Positions 10,651 to 18,605 are shown, counted from the stretch's first letter. The stretch is 64,000 nt of DNA from Bacillota bacterium (GCA_023621995.1 JAMOAB010000068.1:79222-143221); one strand, 5' to 3'. Notes: generated by a model not told the origin, from the letters alone. Numbers and translations: made by a program.

Positions 10651-10778
10651 CTCCTTTTAATTGTCTCTACTTATAAGAGTATTTCACCTACTAAAAAGGT
10701 GCACCATCTTCAGAAACATGCACCTTTTCACCCTATTAATTCCTCTAATAAGTAACAATAAAAAGAGGAGTGCATATT
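10651..10778 (+). promoter_or_regulatory. Conserved 5' leader, copy 1 (two stacked hairpins)
   Basis: The leader in front of the exported gene at 10779 is nearly the same as the one at 14306-14435. A stem AAAAGGTGCA/TGCACCTTTT spans 10694-10728 and looks like an intrinsic terminator or attenuator. A second pairing TCCTCT/AGAGGA spans 10741-10769 and would cover the Shine-Dalgarno. The last 40 or so bases differ from copy 2 at one position. The function (attenuation, translational control, or a shared sigma promoter) is inference. Confidence 0.6.
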
Positions 10779-11285
10779 ATGAAAAACAAAAAATCCATAA
10801 TAATAATCTGCTCTATAATAATTGCTATAATACTTTGCCTACCAATACCTATACGGATAAAGACAACTCTACAATGTTTTCAACTAGTAGAGCCCGCTAT
10901 AGATGGCTCTGTAAACATATCAATAAAAGGATGGCATCTAAAATACCTGTTTCGCTCAAATAAAATGAAAGGAACATTAACTATTGAGCCTTATGATTTT
11001 GAAGAGACTAATAATGCAGTTTACGAGTTCGCAGCTGTAACATTTTCAAATCCCGATACAGATATAGAGCTATCTACACTGGTACGATATAGCGCCGCTA
11101 AAAATCGTTATACTTTTGCCAGTGTGTATTTCGATAGAAATTTTGAGAATGTTCTAATATACGAAAGTGACAGTAGGCTTTCTGTCTTTGTAGGACCTGC
11201 TGACACTCGCTATGAATCTAATGAGGTACTTAATTATTTTAAAAAGTATATTTATTTTGATGGGTTGGATGAATTTGGAGATTAG
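10779..11285 (+). CDS. Small membrane-anchored protein, cargo of cassette 1
   Basis: A 168-aa protein with an N-terminal hydrophobic segment (residues 6-26) ending in a Pro-rich turn; it is either a signal anchor or an uncleaved signal peptide. The rest is polar, probably beta-rich, with one Cys and no recognised domain. The ATG at 10779 lies 8 bases after GAGGAG; the GTG at 10770 overlaps that site and is rejected. The leader is shared with the gene at 14436, but the proteins are not alike. It runs convergent with the remnant anti-sigma and disrupted sigma genes. Confidence 0.65.
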   Translation: MKNKKSIIIICSIIIAIILCLPIPIRIKTTLQCFQLVEPAIDGSVNISIKGWHLKYLFRSNKMKGTLTIEPYDFEETNNAVYEFAAVTFSNPDTDIELSTLVRYSAAKNRYTFASVYFDRNFENVLIYESDSRLSVFVGPADTRYESNEVLNYFKKYIYFDGLDEFGD

Positions 11286-11401
11286 ATTCCTAGATTTTTA
11301 ATAGCATATTCTAATAATAACGCTGTTCCACTATGTCTATCACTGCTATATCTTTCCCAGTCTAGACGTTCGAATTCATAGCCCTTAGGAAGTCTCGTTG
11401 G
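11282..11401 (-). pseudogene. Anti-sigma (DUF4367) gene remnant
   Basis: Read on the minus strand, 11401-11333 translates to PTRLPKGYEFERLDWERY followed by SSDRH. The intact gene at 14957-15763 has PTKLPKGYEFERVDWERY followed by TNDRH. Similarity then stops and a short unrelated tail ends at a TAA (11282-11284). Upstream of 11401 the sequence jumps directly to the bases that precede the start codon of the intact gene, so roughly the first 480 bases are deleted. Its last bases overlap the end of the cargo gene on the other strand. Confidence 0.8.
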
Positions 11402-11427
11402 ACTACTCTCACCTCATATATTCTTTT

Positions 11428-11985
11428 TTATCTATGGGATGCAAACCCCATTTCTATTAATTTGCCTTGTAGGCTTTTTAAGGCCCGCCTATGTCTAGAT
11501 TTTACAGTGTTATAGTTTTCATTAGTCATTTCAGCTATTTCAACTAGTGTAAACCCTATATAATATACTAAATTTATTATATCTCTATAGTTATCTGGCA
11601 GGTCATTGATTATATCCACTATTGCAATATGTATCTCTGGTGTATCTATAAAGTTAATATCTTCTATATTTCTATATTCGAGAATACTTTGATATTCCTC
11701 TGATTCTATTAATATCTCCCTCCTATTTCTCTTTAACTGCCAAAAGGCCTCCCTTTTAGCTATTGTGAATATCCAAGATTTAAACTTCTCCTTGTCTTTA
11801 AGTTCATAAAAGTGTTTATAGCCTATAATAGCTGTCTCATGTAGTATGTCTTCCGCTAAATATTTATTGAGAGCAATGCTATATATAAATCTATATAAGT
11901 CATTGTAAACTAATAAAAGCTGCTCTTCAAAATTACTTAGCTATTCATCTCTATCCGCCCTTTTTTCTTGGTCTAGAATTGACAA
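11428..11985 (-). pseudogene. ECF sigma factor gene broken by one amber codon
   Basis: The frame starting at TTG 11985 is about 85-90 percent identical in protein to the intact sigma gene at 15791-16354 over its whole length, including the C-terminal stretch LPDNYRDIINLVYYIGFTL. Codon 15 is TAG (11941-11943) where the intact copy has CAG. All later codons are open, ending in TAA at 11428. Only 63 codons remain behind a later ATG. Unless the amber is suppressed or translation restarts, no full sigma factor is made. It is a paralogue from a cassette duplication. Confidence 0.85.
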
Positions 11986-12117
11986 TACCAGTCCCTCCCC
12001 CCCTACAAAGTGTAAGACCTCTACTATTGAGAAATGGTATCTACTTGGTATCTTCGCACCTTACATCAAAATTAAGTTTTATTTTAATATTGATCTTTAA
12101 GCGTGGATAAATTAAAC

Positions 12118-12180
12118 TAGACATAGGGACTCCCATTTGTCTGATAGCTATATCATAACAGAGTTGAGTCCCTATGTCTA
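12118..12180. repeat. 15-bp perfect inverted repeat
   Basis: TAGACATAGGGACTC at 12118-12132 is exactly repeated in inverted orientation at 12166-12180. The spacer of 33 bases can itself fold in part (GATA...TATC). No T tract follows on either strand. It stands between the broken sigma gene and the lipoprotein gene. It could be a recombination scar, a mobile-element footprint or a weak terminator. Confidence 0.7.
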
Positions 12181-12260
12181 TATTTAGCCTTCACTTTTAA
12201 AGTACACGAATATACAACCAATAGGGCAGTATTTATGTGACCCATTGAGTTTGAAAAATC

Positions 12261-12839
12261 TTATTCTATTTCATTGATCTCGTGGACATCAGGATATACG
12301 ATTGAATCCACACTCACCTTATGTATATTTCCACCTTCCCACATGACAATTGCATAATCATCTTCATACTCTACCAGAACCTCATCCCATTTGACTTCTT
12401 CTCCAGTGTCTAGATCCACAGTACCATCTCTTAGATGGACAGGATATCGGAGCAGATGTTTGTTTTCTTCAGTATATACCTCCAAGTCTCTATATGGAAC
12501 CCAACCAACATTGTCCATTGCAGTATCCAGCGTAGGCAGTAAGACCAGCGCCCATAATCCCTCTATTTCATCAGGATTTTCAAAATTGTCTGTCCTAACC
12601 GTTGTGATGACTGTTACCAGAAAATATGAGGCCTCTACATAGGATTTTGTATCATGTACAGGGCAACATCTGAGGGTTATATCTTCTTTTAGCATTACTC
12701 TAGCTGGTAAATCTGTCTGCCAATAAGTCATACAGGGAGATGACTTACCTTTTTCCCCTGACGCTCCAATGCCTTGTAGCGAACAAGAAGAGACAACTAG
12801 GCATAAAATAAAAACAATTGATAGTTTTCCAAATTTCAA
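12261..12839 (-). CDS. Putative lipoprotein, unknown function
   Basis: A 192-aa protein beginning with a signal sequence and the lipobox VSSC (Cys near residue 19), predicted to be anchored at the outer face of the membrane. The body contains DLDTGEEVKWDEVLVEYEDD and DNVGWVPYRDLEVY, which suggest small SH3-like beta folds, but I assign no family. I prefer TTG at 12839, preceded by AAAGGAG. The longer in-frame ATG at 12908 would overlap the preceding gene. It lies 37 bases after the NlpC/P60-like gene and is probably co-transcribed with it. Confidence 0.65.
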   Translation of the reverse strand: MKFGKLSIVFILCLVVSSCSLQGIGASGEKGKSSPCMTYWQTDLPARVMLKEDITLRCCPVHDTKSYVEASYFLVTVITTVRTDNFENPDEIEGLWALVLLPTLDTAMDNVGWVPYRDLEVYTEENKHLLRYPVHLRDGTVDLDTGEEVKWDEVLVEYEDDYAIVMWEGGNIHKVSVDSIVYPDVHEINEIE

Positions 12840-12876
12840 TTTATAATCAACTCCTTTAGGAAGATCTTCATAATAC

Positions 12877-13932
12877 CTAAAATTTAGATATCGGTTTATA
12901 TCCACCATTAGTTAACTGCCTATACGTATGGAATGTTAATTGAGCATAGTTTGGTGTCTGTTCATAAGCTACCACATACGGCTCATTATAAGAAGAACCA
13001 CTTGGCGGTGTCACCCAGTTTTGTATTATCAAGAAAATGTGTCCGGAACCTGATCTTCTAAATACGACAGCATCACCTCTTTGCAAATCCGCATAGCTTT
13101 TCATCCATGGATATTCATTATAAAAGTTATACGTTGTTTTTCTGCCTATGTTCCAGGCAAATGAAACAAAACCAGAACAATCATTTCCGTATTTAGGCAT
13201 CGCAATCCCGTCAATTGAATAATTATCGTAAAAGTCACTTTTGTTTAGAGCTGATGAAAAACCTGCTGCGTTAACCTGATGCCATGTTTGAGAGTAAGGA
13301 ATGCCCCAATAATATTTATCTTTGGTGAAAGTAAAGCCCCTCCATCCTCTTAAATTCTTTGTTGGCCTCCACTGTAAGTATACCATATCCGCCGCTCTCT
13401 CAACAATTTTGTTTCTTTCCCCTGAACTTGATGGAATAATGCCATCATTATAACTTGCGAGCAATTGAGATAAGTTTACTGGTATCTCTTGTTCTACAGT
13501 AACATCAATAATCTGATAGAGGTCTTCATACTTAATTAAAACTGTTGTATGACCGACTCCCGTTGCAAGTATCCTATTATCAAAACCAATTGCAACGTTA
13601 TTATCATCTGACTCGTATTCAATTTTACTTAAATCAAAATTGGAATCCAGCTCACTCAAGTCCAAATAGGAAGACATCCCAACAAGATTTAATGTGATCT
13701 TTGCAATAGTTGGAGTTTCTGATTGTTTAGATAGTTGCAACGAAAAAAGTTCTGAAGATTCATCAAAAATCACTTTTGATTGAATAAGTTGCTCGACAGC
13801 ACCTATTTCTTGAATTGAAAGCTCATCTTTTATAATATGTGGCTCTAAATTAATAATGTCTGGACTTGCCATTGCGCAAGTGAAAACCATAATAAAAGAC
13901 AATATGATCATTGATATAGCATTCTTCTTCAT
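12877..13932 (-). CDS. Secreted NlpC/P60-like amidase with Ig-like domain
   Basis: A 351-aa exported protein with a Sec signal peptide (cleavage near AMA-SPD). At about residues 95-150 a BIG2-like segment reads VAIGFDNRILATGVGHTTVLI. The C-terminal domain carries GNDCSGFVSFAW (candidate nucleophile Cys) and SGSGHIFLII (candidate His). This is the Cys-His arrangement of NlpC/P60 or CHAP-like peptidoglycan/amide hydrolases. The substrate is unknown. The ATG at 13932 follows GGGGGTT; the in-frame start at 13947 is less well placed. It is the first gene of a probable two-gene unit with the lipoprotein downstream. Confidence 0.75.
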   Translation of the reverse strand: MKKNAISMIILSFIMVFTCAMASPDIINLEPHIIKDELSIQEIGAVEQLIQSKVIFDESSELFSLQLSKQSETPTIAKITLNLVGMSSYLDLSELDSNFDLSKIEYESDDNNVAIGFDNRILATGVGHTTVLIKYEDLYQIIDVTVEQEIPVNLSQLLASYNDGIIPSSSGERNKIVERAADMVYLQWRPTKNLRGWRGFTFTKDKYYWGIPYSQTWHQVNAAGFSSALNKSDFYDNYSIDGIAMPKYGNDCSGFVSFAWNIGRKTTYNFYNEYPWMKSYADLQRGDAVVFRRSGSGHIFLIIQNWVTPPSGSSYNEPYVVAYEQTPNYAQLTFHTYRQLTNGGYKPISKF

Positions 13933-14305
13933 AAGTTTAACCCCCAAAAATTATTTATACCGCTCTGTTAGTTCGAACATAAAAAGGGACAGAGACCACC
14001 TAAAGATATGTTTCATCAAAGTTTATATTATATTAATCCTACCTCAATAACCTCCCTTTCGTATTTTACTAACAGAACTGTACAGTACAATATCTAATAA
14101 GCAATATGAATCATACATATAATAAATAACGTAAACAATTTTGCTCTACCAAGTTTTAGTTTGCCTTGTCTCCCTTTTGCAAACTAATGATACTCTAAAA
14201 AAAACCTAAATAGCATACTTACTATATATTTTTCCCAAGTGTTCAATTCACCCCCCATTTTGTTTTATTGATAGTTACTACAGTATAAAGATATCCGCTA
14301 AATCC
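13933..14305. other. Intergenic region, AT-rich with C runs
   Basis: No gene is seen. It must hold the promoter of the NlpC/P60-like gene on the minus strand. It has homopolymer C runs (for example near 14252 and 14305), and a GGGACAGAGACC-like stretch near 13984 that is common at mobile-element scars. I could not fix a promoter. Confidence 0.4.
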
Positions 14306-14435
14306 CCCCCTTTTTAATCACTTCTATATATAAGAGCGTTTCAGCCAACAAAAAGGTGCATCTCTATAAAAAATTGCACCTTTTTAATCCGATTGATTCC
14401 TCTAATAAGTAACAATAAAAAGAGGAGTGTATATT
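14306..14435 (+). promoter_or_regulatory. Conserved 5' leader, copy 2 (two stacked hairpins)
   Basis: This is the counterpart of 10651-10778. AAAAAGGTGCA/TGCACCTTTTT pairs over 14350-14385, and TCCTCT/AGAGGA pairs over 14398-14426 across the Shine-Dalgarno. The loops of the first hairpin differ between copies while the stems are kept, which points to selection on structure. The ATAAGAG motif just upstream (14330-14336) is also kept and may belong to a promoter. Confidence 0.6.
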
Positions 14436-14936
14436 ATGAAAAGATTTCTTTGTCTAATTATCATGGTTTTGTTCTGCTTTAACCTGCCGTCGATAGCTAA
14501 AGCAGATGGTACATCTGTGGAGGTATTATCTAAAAAACCAACTAAGGGTATCAAATCCCCTTATCTAGATTATGGTAGAGGTTATTCATTATCTAATAAC
14601 AACATCTCTATCCAAGCTAATAACATCATATTAACAGGCAATAATTATATCCAAAGATTATCTGGTAAAGAGATATCCGGCTATGCGAAAACTCTCACAG
14701 ATATCAAAGTAGATACAATTGGGTATATAATGAAATTTCAAGTATGGAATGGTCATAGCTGGGTTAATTATGCCGAATCCTTTAAAAAGGGATATAATAA
14801 CAATAGTGTGTCTGGATTTCATGATAAACGTGTAACACCGGGTCGCTACTATAGACTAAAGGTCATTCACTATTATGAACATAATGGAGTTTTCAAATCT
14901 ATTACTACCTATTCTGAGTACATATATCTAAATTAA
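14436..14936 (+). CDS. Small secreted protein, DUF6147-like, cargo of cassette 2
   Basis: A 166-aa exported protein with a typical signal peptide (MKRFLCLIIMVLFCFNLP, cleavage near AKA-DG) and a cysteine-free mature part. The pattern of alternating sheet residues with NGHSWVNYAESF and VTPGRYYRLKVIHYYEHNG resembles DUF6147-type small secreted beta proteins of Firmicutes; this is a recollection of family pattern, not a search result. The function is unknown. The ATG at 14436 follows GAGGAG by 9 bases. It faces the intact anti-sigma/sigma pair and shares a terminator with it. Confidence 0.7.
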   Translation: MKRFLCLIIMVLFCFNLPSIAKADGTSVEVLSKKPTKGIKSPYLDYGRGYSLSNNNISIQANNIILTGNNYIQRLSGKEISGYAKTLTDIKVDTIGYIMKFQVWNGHSWVNYAESFKKGYNNNSVSGFHDKRVTPGRYYRLKVIHYYEHNGVFKSITTYSEYIYLN

Positions 14937-14958
14937 AAGTCCGGTATTCCGGACTTTT
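14935..14958. terminator. Bidirectional terminator
   Basis: AAAAGTCCGG and CCGGACTTTT form a perfect 10-bp stem with a TATT loop. It overlaps the stop codons of the secreted-protein gene and the convergent anti-sigma gene and works in both directions. Confidence 0.85.
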
Positions 14959-15763
14959 AATTTAGACTTTCAATTATGTCAATAATATCGCTCTCTGTAA
15001 TCCTTCCACTTATCTCATACATTGAATTATCTTGATACCATTTGGCCGTCTTGAAAATTTCGTCTATATCTATAAGTATCACATTCTTATCTCCCACGGT
15101 AATTTCTTTAACATTAACCCCTCCACTATCTTCTATGGCCATCTTATGCGTTTTCCCATCAGAGTCTATTGTTTGTTGAATTTCTAAGATGTCCTTGCCG
15201 TGCTCATATATCTGTGTAATAATATGTCTATCATTAGTATATCTTTCCCAGTCAACACGCTCAAATTCATAGCCCTTAGGCAATTTCGTCGGCACCAAAA
15301 AACTACTACCTATCTTGGTCCTTGCTTCCTCAATAGATGTGAACATGGCTACGACCTCACCATTATCACTGCGCTCTATATTGGGAATCTCCACATCAGC
15401 CTCATGCAAATCACTGCTTTTCGTGATGATTTCAATGACATTTTCCTTTACATCTATAAACGTCTTCATTACATTGAATTTAAATGCCTGCACCTGTGGA
15501 GTTGTTGTCAACACAGAGAAAACTATCGAAATCAAAATAATGCTGGCCGTGACTACACCGACTTTTTTTAGAAAGCTTCCTCTTTTTCTACCACCTTTTA
15601 TATCTGATAGTTGAATTACTTTATTTTCATATTTAGCTTCTCTATCTAATTTTTCAAATACCTCATTGATATCCGGCGAATGTATGTCTTCAGTACATAT
15701 TAATTTATCAGAGTTTTCCTCATAGGCTCTGCCAATTAAATCTTTTAAAGAGATATAGCCCAT
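14957..15763 (-). CDS. DUF4367-type anti-sigma factor
   Basis: A 268-aa protein. The cytoplasmic N-terminal part (residues 1-65) precedes one membrane helix at about 70-88 (VGVVTASIILISIVFSVL). The extracellular C-terminal domain of about 170 residues has FLVPTKLPKGYEFERVDWERY, the hallmark of DUF4367. Such proteins are commonly encoded next to ECF sigma factors and are presumed to hold them at the membrane. GAGGTGAG precedes the ATG. It begins 27 bases after the sigma gene, as in an operon. A deleted copy lies at 11282-11401. Confidence 0.8.
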   Translation of the reverse strand: MGYISLKDLIGRAYEENSDKLICTEDIHSPDINEVFEKLDREAKYENKVIQLSDIKGGRKRGSFLKKVGVVTASIILISIVFSVLTTTPQVQAFKFNVMKTFIDVKENVIEIITKSSDLHEADVEIPNIERSDNGEVVAMFTSIEEARTKIGSSFLVPTKLPKGYEFERVDWERYTNDRHIITQIYEHGKDILEIQQTIDSDGKTHKMAIEDSGGVNVKEITVGDKNVILIDIDEIFKTAKWYQDNSMYEISGRITESDIIDIIESLN

Positions 15764-15790
15764 CTCTATCTCACCTCATATATTCTTATT

Positions 15791-16354
15791 TTATGGGTAG
15801 GATGCAAATCCCATTTCTTTTAACTTTCCTTCTAGGCATTTTAAAGCCCTTCTATGCCTAGATTTCACAGTGTTATAGTTTTCATTCGTCATTTCGGCTA
15901 TTTCGACTAGTGTAAACCCTATATAATATACTAAATTTATTATGTCTTTATAATTATCTGGCAAATCATTAATTACATCAACTATTGCGCTATGTATCTC
16001 TGGTGTGTCTACAAAATTAATATCTTCTATGTTCTCATATTCAAGGATACTTTGATATTCCTCTGACCCTAATAATAGCTCCCTCCTATTTCTCTTTAGC
16101 TGCCAGAAGGCTTCTCTTTTAGCTATTGTGAATATCCAAGATTTAAACTTCTCCTTGTCTTTAAGTTCATAAAAGTGTTTATAACCTATGATAGCTGTCT
16201 CCTGTAATATATCTTCCGCTAGATATTTATTGAGTGCAATACTATATATAAATCTATATAGGTCGTTGTAAACTAGTGAAAATAGCTCTTTAAAATAGCT
16301 TAGCTGCTCATCTTCGTTCTCCTTTTTCTCTTGATATAGAACTGACAAGTCCAA
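15791..16354 (-). CDS. ECF-type RNA polymerase sigma factor
   Basis: A 187-aa (or 185-aa) sigma factor. Region 2 is LVYNDLYRFIYSIALNKYLAEDILQET plus the WIFTIAKREAFWQLKR segment. Region 4 is LPDNYKDIINLVYYIGFTLVEIAEM with the HTH residues NYNTVKSRHRRALKCLEG. It directs RNA polymerase to a small regulon, probably including its own operon. The start is TTG at 16354 or 16348; GGAGGGGAGGGG lies just upstream of both. Followed by the DUF4367 anti-sigma gene. A close paralogue with an amber codon lies at 11428-11985. Confidence 0.88.
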   Translation of the reverse strand: MDLSVLYQEKKENEDEQLSYFKELFSLVYNDLYRFIYSIALNKYLAEDILQETAIIGYKHFYELKDKEKFKSWIFTIAKREAFWQLKRNRRELLLGSEEYQSILEYENIEDINFVDTPEIHSAIVDVINDLPDNYKDIINLVYYIGFTLVEIAEMTNENYNTVKSRHRRALKCLEGKLKEMGFASYP

Positions 16355-16426
16355 CCCCTCCCCTCCAAAAAGGATGTGAAACTATTGCCAATTAAAATAC
16401 CTTCAAAGGTCTGAGAGTGTTTTCGC

Positions 16427-16858
16427 CTATTTTTTATTTATATCCTGAATGTCTACAGATTTTACAGAATAGCTCTCTAATAATTCAGATGGTAGAATAT
16501 CTGTGGAGCTACCTAGTACCAGCTCTGTTATAGGCATACCATCATTGTCTACACACTCTCTCACCATATATGAATCTACAGCGATTACATCATATGCTAT
16601 GGAAATAATACAATTATCCCCATCCTCTCTATAGATAATCTCATTAATACAGGAGTTTTTGGGTATGAGTATGCTAGGGTTTGACATAGCAGTACATTTG
16701 AAAATTGTAATCTCACATATACCGGCATCGGTGTCAAATGTAATCTCCTGTAGTGGCGCAGCCCCAGCAGTCGATATAGGCGCAAATAGCATTTGGACAC
16801 TATTTGCCGTTGCTACAATCTGTGATAAATATTGCAAAACATTGTGCTATTTTTTCAT
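16427..16858 (-). pseudogene. Unrecognised gene, possibly broken at codon 4
   Basis: A frame of 136 codons opens at TTG 16837, which has no Shine-Dalgarno. In the same frame an ATG AAA AAA stands at 16858, followed at once by TAG (16847-16849) and then continuous coding. So the natural start may be 16858, with an amber at codon 4. The product contains four cysteines (GICEITIFKC, NSCINE, RECVDNDG) and matches no family I know. It ends 72 bases before the sigma gene. An internal start is an alternative. Confidence 0.4.
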
Positions 16859-16994
16859 TTTCAGTTTACAAAGCCGATAAAAATATAAACTTTTATGCTT
16901 ATATTATTAGAGTGTTTTTGTCCTAAAAAAGTGCATTAATATATCATTTATTCTTTTAGACTAAAAACAAGTGATAAAGTTTCACTTTTAGGCA

Positions 16995-17022
16995 AAAAAA
17001 ATCGGCATAATGCCGATTTTTT
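16995..17022 (-). terminator. Terminator of the aldo/keto reductase gene
   Basis: AAATCGGCA/TGCCGATTT pair around TAA, with T tracts on both sides. It overlaps the reductase stop codon and reads best on the minus strand. Confidence 0.85.
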
Positions 17023-17983
17023 AGTCCAATATATCTTCAATAGTTTTCATTACGTCATCGGTTAGCTCTATTCCAGATGCCCTGCAGTTTTCTTCCACTT
17101 GCTCCGGCTTTGTAGCCCCTATTATTACGCTACTTATCTCCTCTTTTTGAAGTATCCAAGCAAGTGCAAGCTGAGATAGGCTTATGCCTAAATCATCTGC
17201 AATTGGCTTTAACTTTTCTACTCTATCTAAATTATCATCAGTCAAGTAGCGCTCTATATGATGCTTAGTATCTTTATCTGCTGCCCTGCTATCTGAAGGT
17301 ACAGCCTCATCTTTCCTGTATTTACCTGTGAGAACCCCTTGGGCCAGTGGACTAAATACAGCAAGACCGATACCATTTTTATGACATGTGGACATCACTT
17401 CGTCCTCTATATATCGATTGAACATATTATATACTGGCTGATTAACTGCAATTGGATTTAAGTTGAGCCTATCTGTAGTGTGTACACCTTCGGCTATCTG
17501 AACAGCACTCCACTCACTTACCCCAACATAGAGCACTTTACCCTGGCGCACCAGATCATCTAGTGCCATAAGAGTCTCTTCAATGGGGGTCTCTGGATCA
17601 TATCTATGGCAATAGAATATGTCCACATAGTCCGTGTTTAGCCTCTTTAGGCTGGCGTTACACTGCTCTATTATATGCTTTCTGGATAACCCCCTATCGT
17701 TTGGGCCGTCACCCACTGGCCAAAATGCCTTAGTAGCAAGTACATAGGATGATCTTGGAAAGTCTTTAAGTATATCCCCTAATACCTCTTCAGCTGCTCC
17801 GGGATAAGTCTGCCCCGCCCCATATACATCTGCCGTGTCGAAATAGTTAATGCCTAAGTCGTATGCCTTCTTTATACATTCTATAGTTCGCTCCTGTCCG
17901 TATGCAGATCCATACGTAAGCCAGCTTCCAAGGGCTATTTCACTCACCTTTATACCATACTTGCCCAATTTTCTATATTGCAC
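17021..17983 (-). CDS. Aldo/keto reductase
   Basis: A 320-aa NADPH-dependent TIM-barrel oxidoreductase of the potassium-channel-beta/YghZ-like group. Catalytic residues of the family appear as Asp and Tyr in YFDTADVYG, Lys in ATKAFW and His in FYCHRYD. The cofactor region is SSVIIGATKPEQVEEN near the C-terminus. It reduces aldehydes or ketones to alcohols; the substrate is unknown. The GTG start at 17983 is preceded by AAAGGGAGG. It is monocistronic with a clear terminator. Confidence 0.92.
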   Translation of the reverse strand: MQYRKLGKYGIKVSEIALGSWLTYGSAYGQERTIECIKKAYDLGINYFDTADVYGAGQTYPGAAEEVLGDILKDFPRSSYVLATKAFWPVGDGPNDRGLSRKHIIEQCNASLKRLNTDYVDIFYCHRYDPETPIEETLMALDDLVRQGKVLYVGVSEWSAVQIAEGVHTTDRLNLNPIAVNQPVYNMFNRYIEDEVMSTCHKNGIGLAVFSPLAQGVLTGKYRKDEAVPSDSRAADKDTKHHIERYLTDDNLDRVEKLKPIADDLGISLSQLALAWILQKEEISSVIIGATKPEQVEENCRASGIELTDDVMKTIEDILD

Positions 17984-18047
17984 AAGACCGCCTCCCTTTT
18001 AGATTACATGTCTAAATATATTTATAACCTGTTAAATTGGACTTAAA

Positions 18048-18073
18048 CAAAAAAAACTTCGGCAAAGCCGAAG
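18048..18073 (-). terminator. Terminator of the small membrane protein gene
   Basis: On the minus strand CTTCGGC TTT GCCGAAG is followed by eight T residues. Confidence 0.9.
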
Positions 18074-18079
18074 CCTATT

Positions 18080-18547
18080 TTAAATACCTATCTCTTTCAC
18101 ATCTACTACATAATTTTGATATAGGGCAAATTCGTACCACTTTCCTTCTTTTATGCTAGGAAAAACTTTATTACTATCTATGAGGAGCATCTGTTCCATA
18201 TCATCTTCTTCATCTTCTTTTACAAGTATTTCATAGTAAAACAGTCTATTGTCTTTATATACAGGTTCTTCTCCTATATCGACCACATAGCGTTCCTGTT
18301 GTCTTTGTCTTCCTGTCAATATTTCTTGTAGAAACTTTTTATATGTTACAACCGGTTTACCATATATACCCCATATAAATTCACAGACACAAAGACCAAT
18401 GACCAATATGAACAACCCCAATGGGTTGCTTACGTTTTTAGCCACTACCAATGAGATCGTTAAAAAGATTGCAAATATAATCAAAACTTTTATTAGTACC
18501 GATTGAATCTGTTTTTTTACGCTAAGAAAATCATTTTCTGTATACAT
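18080..18547 (-). CDS. Small membrane protein, unknown function
   Basis: A 155-aa protein with two predicted membrane helices (about residues 19-36 and 43-62) and a soluble C-terminal domain of about 90 residues rich in acidic patches (VKEDEEDDMEQ). No family is recognised. The ATG at 18547 follows AAAAAGGGGGG. It lies 65 bases downstream of tRNA-Val but behind that gene's terminator, so it must have its own promoter or rely on read-through. Confidence 0.65.
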   Translation of the reverse strand: MYTENDFLSVKKQIQSVLIKVLIIFAIFLTISLVVAKNVSNPLGLFILVIGLCVCEFIWGIYGKPVVTYKKFLQEILTGRQRQQERYVVDIGEEPVYKDNRLFYYEILVKEDEEDDMEQMLLIDSNKVFPSIKEGKWYEFALYQNYVVDVKEIGI

Positions 18548-18579
18548 TATATGCCCCCCTTTTTAGGCAATGTAATATG

Positions 18580-18605
18580 AAATAAGCCCGTATACGGGCT
18601 TATTT
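18580..18605 (-). terminator. Terminator after tRNA-Val
   Basis: AAATAAGCCCG/CGGGCTTATTT form an 11-bp stem with a TATA loop, ending in TTATTTCAT on the minus strand, just past the tRNA 3' end. Confidence 0.8.

Noticed and set aside
10661..10963. A 100-codon plus-strand frame
   Set aside because: It overlaps the conserved leader and the better supported gene at 10779 in another frame, and has no ribosome-binding site.
11941..11943. Genome-wide reassignment of TAG as a sense codon
   Set aside because: TAG ends several intact genes here (for example the exported gene ending at 11285), so the two early ambers are better read as mutations.
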